Shown piece after piece: positions 22,557-28,536 of a stretch of DNA of 38,370 nucleotides. Both the position numbers and the translations under genes were made by a program. A model generated the notes under the pieces. That model did no database searches. It saw only the letters and a program-made list of their open reading frames with translations, and was not told where the DNA came from. This stretch comes from a virus. Numbering within the stretch: the first letter of the stretch is position 1; each line of letters starts with the position of its first letter. The DNA lies in IMG/VR virus record IMGVR_UViG_3300043395_003730, positions 1 through 38,370 of that record. One strand, 5' to 3'.

Positions 22557-22943
22557 ATGAAAACCACCCGCCTCCTCGTCCTCCTCGCGACGATTGTCGC
22601 CGTCCTCTGCCTCGCCGCTCACGTCACCCACGCCCAAAACGCCACCGCTGACGTCGCCCCCGCTCCCGCCCTCGCCGACGAGGCCGCCCCGGTGGCGGAC
22701 CTCCTCACCTCGATCATCTCGCCCCTCGTGGTGAAATACCCGATCATCTCCACGGTCATCTTTGTGATCGGCCTGCTGCGCCTCCTCCTCAAGCCCCTGG
22801 TCGAGTTCCTCCGCGCCCGCGTCGCCGCCACCGCCGACCTCGAAGACGACCGCCGCCTCGCCGCCGCCGAGGCCAGCTGGTGGTGGAAAGCTCTTCTCTT
22901 CATCCTCGACTGGGGAGCCTCCATCAAACCCCTCAAGAAGTAG
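22557..22943 (+). CDS. Holin-like membrane protein with signal-like N-terminus
   Basis: A 128-residue protein with two hydrophobic regions: residues 5-24 (a signal peptide or signal anchor ending near THAQN) and about 60-80 (PIISTVIFVIGLLRLLLKPL). A charged segment (RARVAATADLEDDRRLAAAE) and a further Trp-rich amphipathic helix (SWWWKALLFILDWG) follow. Small membrane proteins directly upstream of spanins are usually holins, which permeabilise the inner membrane at lysis. The extra N-terminal signal recalls holins whose first segment is released or re-inserted. Family not determined. Confidence 0.6.
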   Translation: MKTTRLLVLLATIVAVLCLAAHVTHAQNATADVAPAPALADEAAPVADLLTSIISPLVVKYPIISTVIFVIGLLRLLLKPLVEFLRARVAATADLEDDRRLAAAEASWWWKALLFILDWGASIKPLKK

Positions 22944-22949
22944 CCCGCC

Positions 22950-23243
22950 ATGGGCCTGCTCGCCGCCATCACCGCCCTCGCCGAAGCCGCCGCCGCGTGG
23001 CTTCGCCTGAGGGCGCTGGCGTATCCTGAAACCCTGCACCAAGCCGCAGACCGCATCGAAGATGAAATCGAACGCCTCCGTGATTCTGGCACTCCTGCTG
23101 ACACTCTCCGCGCTGACCGGCTGCGCGCACGTCTCGCCCGCCGCCGCGGACTCGCGGAGACTCTATCAACCCTCAATCCTGCGCCTGCCCCCCGGGCAGG
23201 AGATCCAGACGCAGGACGGCCTCTACCGCCCCCAGGTGGCTGA
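22950..23243 (+). CDS. Rz-like inner-membrane spanin candidate
   Basis: A 97-residue protein with a moderately hydrophobic N-terminus (residues 2-25, Ala/Leu-rich) and a charged coiled-coil-like middle (HQAADRIEDEIERLRDSG, then LRADRLRARLARRR), ending in a Pro-rich tail. The gene contains, in the +1 frame, the start of a lipoprotein gene that runs past its end. That embedded or overlapping Rz/Rz1 design is typical of two-component spanins, which fuse inner and outer membranes in the last step of lysis of Gram-negative hosts. The membrane anchor is weak, so confidence is moderate. Confidence 0.55.
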   Translation: MGLLAAITALAEAAAAWLRLRALAYPETLHQAADRIEDEIERLRDSGTPADTLRADRLRARLARRRGLAETLSTLNPAPAPRAGDPDAGRPLPPPGG

Positions 23244-23337
23244 GATCTGGCATAGCGACGCCCGCTACCGCCAACTCGAACGCGCCTACCTCGACCAAGT
23301 TTCCGCCCTCCAAACCCGCCAACTCCCGACCCGCTGA
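23062..23337 (+). CDS. Rz1-like outer-membrane spanin lipoprotein
   Basis: A 91-residue protein with a clear lipoprotein signal: basic start, hydrophobic core (VILALLLTLSA) and lipobox LTGC with Cys21 as the lipid-modified residue. The mature part is polar with a PPG segment and few other features. It begins inside the Rz-like gene, shifted by one frame, and extends 94 bases beyond it. This is the typical overlapping o-spanin arrangement. It implies a Gram-negative-type host envelope. A role as an unrelated surface lipoprotein cannot be excluded. Confidence 0.7.
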   Translation: MKSNASVILALLLTLSALTGCAHVSPAAADSRRLYQPSILRLPPGQEIQTQDGLYRPQVAEIWHSDARYRQLERAYLDQVSALQTRQLPTR

Positions 23338-23340
23338 CGC

Positions 23341-23661
23341 ATGGGCTCCGAAGAATTCAACCCGCAAAGCCACGACAGCATGTTTGCCAAAATCCTCTCC
23401 GAGATGGAATCCGACCGCCGCGCGCGTGCCGAGTTCCGCGAAGAAGTGCGGGCCAGTTTTAAGAAAGGGAGCGAGCGCATGGATGCGCTCGATGGCCGCC
23501 TGGCTGAGGTCCACACCGAGACCCGCAAGACCAACGGGCGAGTCACGAAGTTAGAGAACCGCTACAACCTCCAGCTGGCGAAGCTGGCTGGGGCGGCTAC
23601 GATTCTTGGGGCGCTCCTCTGGGCCTTTGAAAAAGGCCTGATCCACCTCGGTGCCGGTTGA
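23341..23661 (+). CDS. XhlA-like holin/lysis accessory protein
   Basis: A 106-residue protein with a charged, coiled-coil N-terminal part (residues about 15-78, ERMDALDGRLAEVHTETRK, then GRVTKLENRYN) and one C-terminal membrane span (LAKLAGAATILGALLWAFEKG, about 79-99). This layout, coiled coil then single terminal span, is that of the haemolysin XhlA family, tail-anchored lysis accessories found beside holins. It starts 3 bases after the spanin stop and ends the late operon. No endolysin was recognised among the neighbours. Confidence 0.6.
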   Translation: MGSEEFNPQSHDSMFAKILSEMESDRRARAEFREEVRASFKKGSERMDALDGRLAEVHTETRKTNGRVTKLENRYNLQLAKLAGAATILGALLWAFEKGLIHLGAG

Positions 23662-23665
23662 TCCT

Positions 23666-23734
23666 GTTTGCCACCGCTGGGAGTGGCTTGTAACCCGTCA
23701 CACAGCATGAAACGGCAAACCCTCCGGCACTCCC
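23666..23734. repeat. Inverted repeats in the left arm of attP
   Basis: GTTTGCC (23666-23672) pairs with GGCAAAC (23714-23720), and GGGAGTG (23679-23685) pairs with CACTCCC (23728-23734). Possible integrase or accessory protein arm sites, or weak hairpins at the end of the late operon. Confidence 0.45.
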
Positions 23735-23766
23735 CTTTGTAACTTACGAAACCCCAACAAAGTCCC

Positions 23767-23826
23767 AGAGACTTAAAATCTCTTGGCCGAAAGGCCGTGC
23801 CGGTTCGAGTCCGGCCGGGGGCACCA
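23767..23826 (+). other. attP core: 3' half of tRNA-Leu(UAA)
   Basis: The 3' part of a leucine tRNA can be followed base by base. Anticodon arm AGAGA-CTTAAAA-TCTCT gives anticodon TAA. A long class II variable arm TGGCCGAAAGGCCG, a T arm GCCGG-TTCGAGT-CCGGC, the acceptor strand CGGGGGC, discriminator A and CCA follow. No D arm or 5' acceptor strand (expected GCCCCCG) is present upstream. Temperate phages that integrate into tRNA genes carry exactly such a 3' half as attP, restoring the gene on insertion. The integrase gene lies 129 bases downstream. Confidence 0.85.
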
Positions 23827-23890
23827 CCTCTGTCAGTCGTGGATCAGAGGGGGATGTGGGCATTGGGTGCGGTTGGGGTAGTTGTCCCGA

Positions 23891-23920
23891 TTTACCCCAT
23901 TTTACCCCGTTTTTTCCCGT
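23891..23920 (+). repeat. Three 10-bp direct repeats, integrase arm-site candidates
   Basis: TTTACCCCAT, TTTACCCCGT and TTTTTCCCGT stand head to tail between the attP core and the integrase start. One-turn spacing would place them on one face of the helix, as expected of arm-type binding sites. Confidence 0.55.
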
Positions 23921-23933
23921 TTACGCGACTACA

Positions 23934-23954
23934 CCAGAGACTAAAGTCTTTGGC
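23934..23954 (+). promoter_or_regulatory. Degenerate copy of attP core next to int start
   Basis: AGAGACTAAAGTCTTTGG (from 23936) resembles the core AGAGACTTAAAATCTCTTGG (from 23767). It ends right at the integrase start codon, where bound integrase could repress its own gene. Confidence 0.45.
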
Positions 23955-24932
23955 ATGGGCTCACACCACTTCTCCCGCACTCGCCGCGATGCCGCGCTCT
24001 CCCCCACTGATCGCGCCGACGCCCGCGCCGCGCTGGCCCTCCTCTCGGGTTCCGGCCTCACGCTCGAGGCCGCCGCGCGGGTCGCACTTGAGGGAAAGTC
24101 GGCGATCCGCAGGATCACGGTGGGCACGGCGGCCGATTTGTTTTTGCGTGAAAAGCTCAAGCGGCGCGGCGCTACCGTGGGATTTTATGAATCGAAGCTG
24201 CGCGGGATCTGCGATGTCTTCGGGGAGAAATTGATGGACGAGGTTTCACGCGCCGACTTTCGCGCGTGGGCCGCCGCCCTCGAGGTCGCAGAGACTACCC
24301 GGGCCGGTTATGTGAGAGCGGCGCGGGCGCTGTGGCGCTGGGCGGCCGCACAGGAGCCTCCGCTGGCCGGGCCCGCACCGACCACGGGGATGGTCGCCAG
24401 CGTGAGCAGCGACTCCACCCCGCGCTGGTTGAGCGTGCCCCAGGTGCGGCAGCTGCTGGCGGACGACTCACCGTGGCGGCCGGCCCTGGCGTTGATGCTT
24501 TTCGCCGGCGTGCGCGTCGAGGAGGTGGCCGGCACCGGCAAGCCTCCCATGACGTGGCGCTGCGTGGACCGAAAAGCGCGGTCGATCCGCGTGCCGGCGG
24601 AGTGCGCCAAGGTGACGGGCCGCGCGCGTTTGGTGCAGGGCTTGCCGCCTGCGGTGTGGGCGTGGCTAAAGCCGGGCAAGGACGAGGAGCCGATCTGCCC
24701 AGGGCAGGCGGTCAACGCGATCAAGTGGGCGCGGCGCCGTGTGCCAGGCTACCCAAAAAACGCTCTGCGTCATACGTTCGCCACCTACGCCGTGGCACTC
24801 ACCGGCCAGCCGGATCAGGTGGCGGGATGGCTGGGCCACGAGGGCGGGCCGCGCCTGGTGCACTCGACCTACGCGGGCCTCGCGAGGAAAGCGGAGGCGC
24901 AGGAGTTTTTTGCGCTCAGGCCTACTCGTTGA
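23955..24932 (+). CDS. int: Tyrosine-family phage integrase
   Basis: A 325-residue recombinase expected to join attP with a host tRNA-Leu gene. Residues about 50-135 form the core-binding domain (TVGTAADLFLREKL; TRAGYVRAARALWRWA). The catalytic domain has R187 (FAGVRVEEV), K219 as a likely catalytic lysine, R272 in NALRHTFATY, H295 in GWLGHEG and the nucleophile Y306 in HSTYAGL. N269 occupies the place of the usual histidine three residues before R272, a variant I have seen among environmental integrases. The IntI-specific insertion is absent. An upstream ATG (23856) would read through attP arm sequence; the ATG at 23955 is preferred. The 3' end overlaps the convergent membrane-protein gene by 11 bp. 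Confidence 0.9.
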   Translation: MGSHHFSRTRRDAALSPTDRADARAALALLSGSGLTLEAAARVALEGKSAIRRITVGTAADLFLREKLKRRGATVGFYESKLRGICDVFGEKLMDEVSRADFRAWAAALEVAETTRAGYVRAARALWRWAAAQEPPLAGPAPTTGMVASVSSDSTPRWLSVPQVRQLLADDSPWRPALALMLFAGVRVEEVAGTGKPPMTWRCVDRKARSIRVPAECAKVTGRARLVQGLPPAVWAWLKPGKDEEPICPGQAVNAIKWARRRVPGYPKNALRHTFATYAVALTGQPDQVAGWLGHEGGPRLVHSTYAGLARKAEAQEFFALRPTR

Positions 24933-25263
24933 CGTCGAGGCGGCGGGCTTCGGCTTCGAGGGCGTCGAGCTCGGCTTTTTTGCGAGCGGCTTCGGCTTCG
25001 TCGGCGGCGTGCTGGCGCACCCACTCCATGCGGAGGAGGCTGTCGGCCGCGCGCTCGGCGTGGTAGGCCGCCCGGGCGGCGTAGTCGATGAGGGCCGAGG
25101 CGGAGAAGAGGCCGAGGCCGGCCAGGATCGAGGGACCGACCGAGGTTTGCGATGATGGGCCGAGCACAAATTGCGAGACAACGACGGCGCCGGCAGCGCC
25201 AAAACAGACGAGGCCGAGGATGCGCAGGGTGGTGGCGACGGCGGGGCGTTTGTAGGGCTCCAT
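24922..25263 (-). CDS. Two-span membrane protein with coiled C-terminus
   Basis: A 113-residue protein starting at the ATG at 25263 (MEPYKRPAV); longer starts would read through the terminator hairpin. Two membrane segments (TLRILGLVCFGAAGAVVVSQ and SILAGLGLFSASALIDYAA) are followed by an alanine- and glutamate-rich helix (AADEAEAARKKAELDALEAE). It is convergent with the integrase and lies downstream of the repressor operon. Membrane proteins in lysogeny regions often act in superinfection exclusion; here that is inference only. Confidence 0.6.
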   Translation of the reverse strand: MEPYKRPAVATTLRILGLVCFGAAGAVVVSQFVLGPSSQTSVGPSILAGLGLFSASALIDYAARAAYHAERAADSLLRMEWVRQHAADEAEAARKKAELDALEAEARRLDVNE

Positions 25264-25304
25264 GGTGAGCATGCTGTGCCGTGCCGCACCGTCTCGCCAA
25301 GGCA

Positions 25305-25336
25305 TAAAAAAGCCCCGCGCCTGATGGGCGCGGGGC
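25305..25336 (-). terminator. Terminator of the minus-strand lysogeny operon
   Basis: Read on the minus strand: GCCCCGCGCC, loop of 5 bases, GGCGCGGGGC, then a run of T (AAAAAA at 25306-25311 on the + strand). A perfect 10-bp stem 15 bases beyond the secreted-protein gene. Confidence 0.92.
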
Positions 25337-25351
25337 GGGTGGCGGTGGTGG

Positions 25352-25915
25352 TTAGAGTGGGGCAATCAAGCCTTTGATTGAGCCGCCCATGGCTGTGCGC
25401 GCGCGGCGACTGTCGAGGCTGTTCTCGTGCCATTTTTCTATGTCGGCCTTTGCGGTTTCGAGGCGGGAAATCATGCGAGCGCGAAGCGTTATGTCTGTCT
25501 CCATCTCGATTAGTTTACGCTGGGCGGCAATAGCATGGAGAAGGGGATGAGTCCAAGTGTCTACGCCGCGCATAATGTCGTCGCTCGTCATGCCGTTAAA
25601 AAACTCTTTCCAGAAGACATTGGAGCGGAGCAGTCGCCGCATGGAGCTTTGCGTGGTGGTGACGGGCTCGGTGTAACGGCGTAGGAAATCAGGCCAGTCG
25701 CGAGCCACGCGGGCTTTACGATCTATCAGCTCTGCCTCGCTGGGCCGATTCTTAATCGAAGATCCCCAGCTCACTGCCGGAGCAGTAAGGCTCACGTAGC
25801 CATCTTTCCTGATTACTTCTTCGAGAGCAGCTCGGCAGGCTTCGGCCTGCTGGGCATGGAGACCGCTGGCAAGACTTAGAACAAGGACAGTGAGGGCAAT
25901 AATGTGAGTTTTCAT
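25352..25915 (-). CDS. Secreted protein co-transcribed with the repressor
   Basis: A 187-residue protein with a signal peptide (MKTHIIALTVLVLSLASGLHA, cleavage probably before QQAEA). The mature part is helical and charged, with two arginine-rich segments and few prolines; no enzymatic motif was recognised. Its ATG overlaps the repressor stop (ATGA on the minus strand), so it should be made whenever the repressor is made, i.e. in the lysogen. Such moron genes often alter the host surface or block superinfection. The composition is more A/T-rich than the early genes. Confidence 0.6.
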   Translation of the reverse strand: MKTHIIALTVLVLSLASGLHAQQAEACRAALEEVIRKDGYVSLTAPAVSWGSSIKNRPSEAELIDRKARVARDWPDFLRRYTEPVTTTQSSMRRLLRSNVFWKEFFNGMTSDDIMRGVDTWTHPLLHAIAAQRKLIEMETDITLRARMISRLETAKADIEKWHENSLDSRRARTAMGGSIKGLIAPL

Positions 25916-26400
25916 TTTTTGAGTTCCTTTTGTTTGGCTTGGAAATCGGCCTGGGCTTGGACGCCGTAGGGTGCCTGCTCTTCGGCGACGTAGGCAAGCG
26001 CCTCAGTGCGCTGGGACTGCTCCCAGGCGTGCTTGCGGCGAATGGCGCCGGCAAAGTCGGCGATGATGCCGCGCAGGTGTTCGTTGGTCTGGGCTTCGTG
26101 GAGGAAGAGGGCAATGTCGTCGGAGGAGGCCTCGCCGACGGCTTCGATGGTGATCTCGCTCTGGAGGCGGCCGGCGCGATCAATCTCGTCGCGAAGATGG
26201 GCGATCAGGAGCTCTAGGCCCTCGGCGGCGTTGGGGATCTTCGTGCACAGGGCGTGGAGCGTCTCGGGTGAGACGCGGTGTTTATCGAGGCGGCCGAGGG
26301 TGGGCGCGGAGACGCCTGTGACCTGGGCAAGCCACCGATCTGTTTTGCCCGAACGCGCGATGATGGCGCGGAGAGTTGTGGTGATGTGTGTTGTGTTCAC
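25912..26400 (-). CDS. HTH transcriptional repressor (CI-like) candidate
   Basis: A 162-residue protein with GTG start (VNTTHITTTL); an upstream ATG at 26457 would place the probable operator region inside the gene. Residues about 8-45 form a helix-turn-helix of the XRE/lambda-repressor type (LRAIIARSGKTDRWLAQVTG, VSAPTLGRLDKHRVSPETLH). The C-terminal part is helical with no visible Ser-Lys autocleavage peptidase motif, so induction by RecA-type autoproteolysis seems unlikely. It is divergent from the early genes with an 80-base control region between, the standard immunity layout. Confidence 0.7.
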   Translation of the reverse strand: MNTTHITTTLRAIIARSGKTDRWLAQVTGVSAPTLGRLDKHRVSPETLHALCTKIPNAAEGLELLIAHLRDEIDRAGRLQSEITIEAVGEASSDDIALFLHEAQTNEHLRGIIADFAGAIRRKHAWEQSQRTEALAYVAEEQAPYGVQAQADFQAKQKELKK

Positions 26401-26480
26401 GTTGCATATCTTGCACTTTATTACGCGCCGCGCAACTTTTTTCTTGCAACACGTCATGTAATTTATTTCGTGCTGTGTTC
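26401..26480. promoter_or_regulatory. Divergent early/immunity control region
   Basis: An 80-base AT-richer gap between the repressor and the first early gene. It contains several TTGCA/TGCAA half-sites (GTTGCATAT, CTTGCAC, GCGCAAC, CTTGCAAC) and the dyad GTTCGTGAAC at the early gene start. These could be operator half-sites; exact promoters cannot be set with confidence. Confidence 0.5.
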
Positions 26481-26666
26481 GTGAACATCGAAAAACTCTT
26501 AAAACAGCAGCTAAAAGCGGCGGCTCGGTTGGCAGTGACTGCCGACGAGCGCGCCTTCATCGCCTGGTGGGAGTCGCAGATCGAGAGCATCGCCACCCGC
26601 GCCCCGGTCGCCCCTGAGGTGCCCGCCCAGCCTTCCGCACCGGCCGAGCAGGCCAAGGCGGCTTAA
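26481..26666 (+). CDS. First early gene, small protein in the Cro position
   Basis: A 61-residue protein with GTG start (VNIEKLLKQQLKAAARLAV), mirroring the repressor, which also starts with a GTG followed by AAC. Residues 1-40 are helical with Lys/Arg and aromatic residues (FIAWWESQIESI); the remainder is Pro/Ala-rich. It is the first gene of the rightward early operon, where Cro-type regulators lie, but no clear helix-turn-helix is visible. The longer frame upstream spans the operator region and is rejected. Confidence 0.45.
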   Translation: MNIEKLLKQQLKAAARLAVTADERAFIAWWESQIESIATRAPVAPEVPAQPSAPAEQAKAA

Positions 26667-26688
26667 CCCTCGAACCTTCGGAGCAGTC

Positions 26689-26937
26689 ATGAGCACCCGA
26701 AACCCGAGCATCGCCCCGTATGAGGTCTGGCAACGGGCCATGGACCTGGAGCTGAAGTGGGCGCGCCGCTGGCGCGACAATCAGGCGCTGGCCGTGGGCT
26801 TTGTATTCCCGCACATCCGCGCCGAGTGGCTGGCCAACTGCCGGTCCCGCATGCGGGAGCAAGCCTTGCGCTGGCGCACCGCCCGCCGCGAAAAGCGCCG
26901 CGCCCTCGGGCTGCCGGAGATCGGAGGAGATAACTGA
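26689..26937 (+). CDS. Hypothetical early protein
   Basis: An 82-residue, basic, Trp- and Arg-rich protein (WARRWRDNQALAVG; MREQALRWRTARREKRRALG). The composition suggests nucleic-acid or anionic surface binding, but there is no recognised domain. It lies in the early operon with the next start just after its stop, preceded by a good ribosome-binding site for that gene. Confidence 0.55.
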   Translation: MSTRNPSIAPYEVWQRAMDLELKWARRWRDNQALAVGFVFPHIRAEWLANCRSRMREQALRWRTARREKRRALGLPEIGGDN

Positions 26938-26938
26938 C

Positions 26939-27073
26939 ATGAGCACCGACGATCTGATCCGCGAGGCCTGCGCCTTGCTTCGGCTGGCCCTCTATTGCTG
27001 GGGTGGCTGCGTGATTGCGGCTGTGGTCCTCGGCTACGTCTTCGGCAATCTGGGCGGGAGGGATCGGGGATGA
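26939..27073 (+). CDS. Small single-span membrane protein
   Basis: A 44-residue protein with one membrane segment (LLRLALYCWGGCVIAAVVLGYVFG, about 10-33). A clear GGAGGAG ribosome-binding site lies upstream, a contrast with late genes, and the stop overlaps the next ATG (ATGA). Function unknown. Confidence 0.6.
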   Translation: MSTDDLIREACALLRLALYCWGGCVIAAVVLGYVFGNLGGRDRG

Positions 27074-27399
27074 GCGCTGCCACCGTTTTCCGTGGAACTC
27101 TTACCGAGGCCAATGCCTTTGCCGCTGGCCGGCGTGATCTGACCGTTGAGCACGACGAGAGTGAGGCCTATCCGCGCATCTGGTGCGTGGCTCGCCGTTG
27201 CTCGGCATGGGCCGATTTACGTGCCGCTGGCGAAGATTTACATGCCGCCCAAGAGGCGATGAAGCTGGCCCGTCGCAGCTATGTTTTTTCCACCGCCACG
27301 CGGCGGGCAATGCAGCGTGACGCCCGCCGCCGGACCGAGTGGGCCGTGGCCTACGCGCTCCGCGCTCAACTGCGCATGAAGGCCGGGCTCCTCTGCTGA
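27070..27399 (+). CDS. Hypothetical early protein
   Basis: A 109-residue protein starting at the ATG that overlaps the previous stop. It has a short beta start (ATVFRGTLTEANAFAAGRRDLTVEHDESE) and then a long Arg/Ala-rich helix. The first 45 residues recall a small alpha/beta fold, but no family was recognised. Confidence 0.5.
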   Translation: MSAATVFRGTLTEANAFAAGRRDLTVEHDESEAYPRIWCVARRCSAWADLRAAGEDLHAAQEAMKLARRSYVFSTATRRAMQRDARRRTEWAVAYALRAQLRMKAGLLC

Positions 27400-27401
27400 A
27401 C

Positions 27402-27707
27402 ATGGCCGACCTCGACCAGATCTATGCCGAGCTCGTCACCTTGCGGGGTGAGTTGCAGGCGATGCGCGCGGCGCAGGCTTCGGCGGCTCGCCCCGTCTTG
27501 AGCGTGGCCGAGGCGATGGAACTGGTGGGGGCGGACTCGCTCTCCGCTTTCTACCGTTGGACGAAGAAGCGGAATGTGAAGCCCTCGGCCTCGGGGCGCT
27601 ACGCCCGCCGCGCGCTGCTGGCGGGGCTCGATCGGGAGGTGCGGGACACCGCGAAGCGCAAGCCCAAGAGCCCGCCGATGCCCCCCAAGCTGGAGGTGGC
27701 AGCATGA
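27402..27707 (+). CDS. HTH-like early protein
   Basis: A 101-residue protein: an N-terminal coiled coil (DQIYAELVTLRGELQAMRAA) followed by a segment resembling a MerR/excisionase-type helix-turn-helix (VLSVAEAMELVGADSLSAFY, RWTKKRNVKPSASGRY). Such small proteins may be excisionases or regulators. The stop overlaps the next start (ATGA). Confidence 0.5.
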   Translation: MADLDQIYAELVTLRGELQAMRAAQASAARPVLSVAEAMELVGADSLSAFYRWTKKRNVKPSASGRYARRALLAGLDREVRDTAKRKPKSPPMPPKLEVAA

Positions 27708-28156
27708 GCGACCTGGCAATCAACACACGGATCGCAACACGGGACGAGGCACCGGCGGGCACGCCGCTCCTGGAGCGGGTGTGCAGCTATTGCCGCTCGA
27801 CGCTGGGCTGGGTGGTATGCGTGCCGGAGAGCGATGGAGAGAGATCCCACGGGGCCTGCGTGCCGTGCGTGGAGGGTGAGAGAAAAAAGATGAACGAGGC
27901 GGCCAGCTACCTGCGCCGCGAATACACTTTGGAGATCGGCGCGGCGGGCGAGGAGCCCGCAACGCAGGCGGCAACCCCACAGGGCGGCGACGCCGGTGCG
28001 GTTAACGCGAATGCCACCGAAGCCCTGCGCGGGCCGGTCTCCTCCTTTTTATCCGCAGCCGGCGGCGCCGACGAGGCAGGTCCCCATGACGGGGAGCGGT
28101 CTTGCATCTGCCCAACCGAGAACGCCCCCGACTGCGGAAAACTTTCTGAGACCTGA
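27704..28156 (+). CDS. Cys-rich putative zinc-binding early protein
   Basis: A 150-residue protein with CSYC (about residue 28) and CVPC (about 54), four cysteines at zinc-finger spacing; the pattern CSYCRSTLGWVVCVPESDGE recalls short treble-clef knuckles. The second half is Ala/Gly-rich, low in structure, with a further CIC pair near the end. The stop codon lies inside an inverted class B repeat array, which therefore forms both the last codons and the intergenic gap. Confidence 0.5.
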   Translation: MSDLAINTRIATRDEAPAGTPLLERVCSYCRSTLGWVVCVPESDGERSHGACVPCVEGERKKMNEAASYLRREYTLEIGAAGEEPATQAATPQGGDAGAVNANATEALRGPVSSFLSAAGGADEAGPHDGERSCICPTENAPDCGKLSET

Positions 28157-28187
28157 AACCTGAGACCTGAAACCTGAAACTTGAAAC
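28146..28187 (-). repeat. Class B repeat in inverted orientation
   Basis: GAGACCTGAAACC units (the complement of AGGTCTC and GGTTTCAGG) fill the gap before the next ATG. All seven late-arm copies have the opposite orientation. Confidence 0.9.
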
Positions 28188-28188
28188 T

Positions 28189-28536
28189 ATGAGCACGGAG
28201 AACAAGGCGGTGATGACGGTGGATAGGGTGGTGGAGGTGACGGGCTTGACCCGCGCCGCCATCTATCGCGTGTGCGAGCGGCGGGCGCTGGGCGTGCCGG
28301 GCCACTATATCTACGCCAACGGCGTGGTGGCGTTTACCTTCGGCGGGCTGTTTCAGCTGGCGGAGGGGCTCCAGGAGGACGCCATGATGGCGGCCAAGGC
28401 GCTGCTCTTCGAGATCCAGCAGGTGCGGGAGCGGGCGGCGGCGGGCGCAGTGCCGACGCCGGATGATGCCGAGGCGCGCCGGATCGCGGCGCGCTGGGAT
28501 CGCCAGTTTGAAGCCCATGAGGAGGACGCAGCATGA
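28189..28536 (+). CDS. HTH-like early protein
   Basis: A 115-residue protein with a MerR/excisionase-like start (VMTVDRVVEVTGLTRAAIYR, VCERRALGVPGHYIYANGVV), followed by a long helix that might mediate dimerisation. A DNA-binding regulator or excisionase is plausible. Its stop overlaps the following start (ATGA). Confidence 0.5.
   Translation: MSTENKAVMTVDRVVEVTGLTRAAIYRVCERRALGVPGHYIYANGVVAFTFGGLFQLAEGLQEDAMMAAKALLFEIQQVRERAAAGAVPTPDDAEARRIAARWDRQFEAHEEDAA

Noticed and set aside
23735-23826. Complete functional tRNA-Leu gene
   Set aside because: Only anticodon, variable and T arms and the 3' acceptor strand are present. No D arm or 5' acceptor strand matching GCCCCCG is found upstream.
23856-23954. 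Upstream ATG extension of the integrase
   Set aside because: The extra 33 residues would be encoded by direct repeats and the core-like site of attP, which are better explained as DNA elements.
23955-24932. The integrase as the integron integrase (IntI) of the cassette array
   Set aside because: It lacks a recognisable IntI-specific insertion, lies next to a tRNA-type attP, and is about 18 kb from the attC-like sites with no attI-like site beside it.
24922-24932. Boundary between prophage and host chromosome at the integrase
   Set aside because: Genes on both sides of attP/int belong to phage functions (structural and lysis left; repressor, ParB-like, primase and helicase right), so no host flank is visible.
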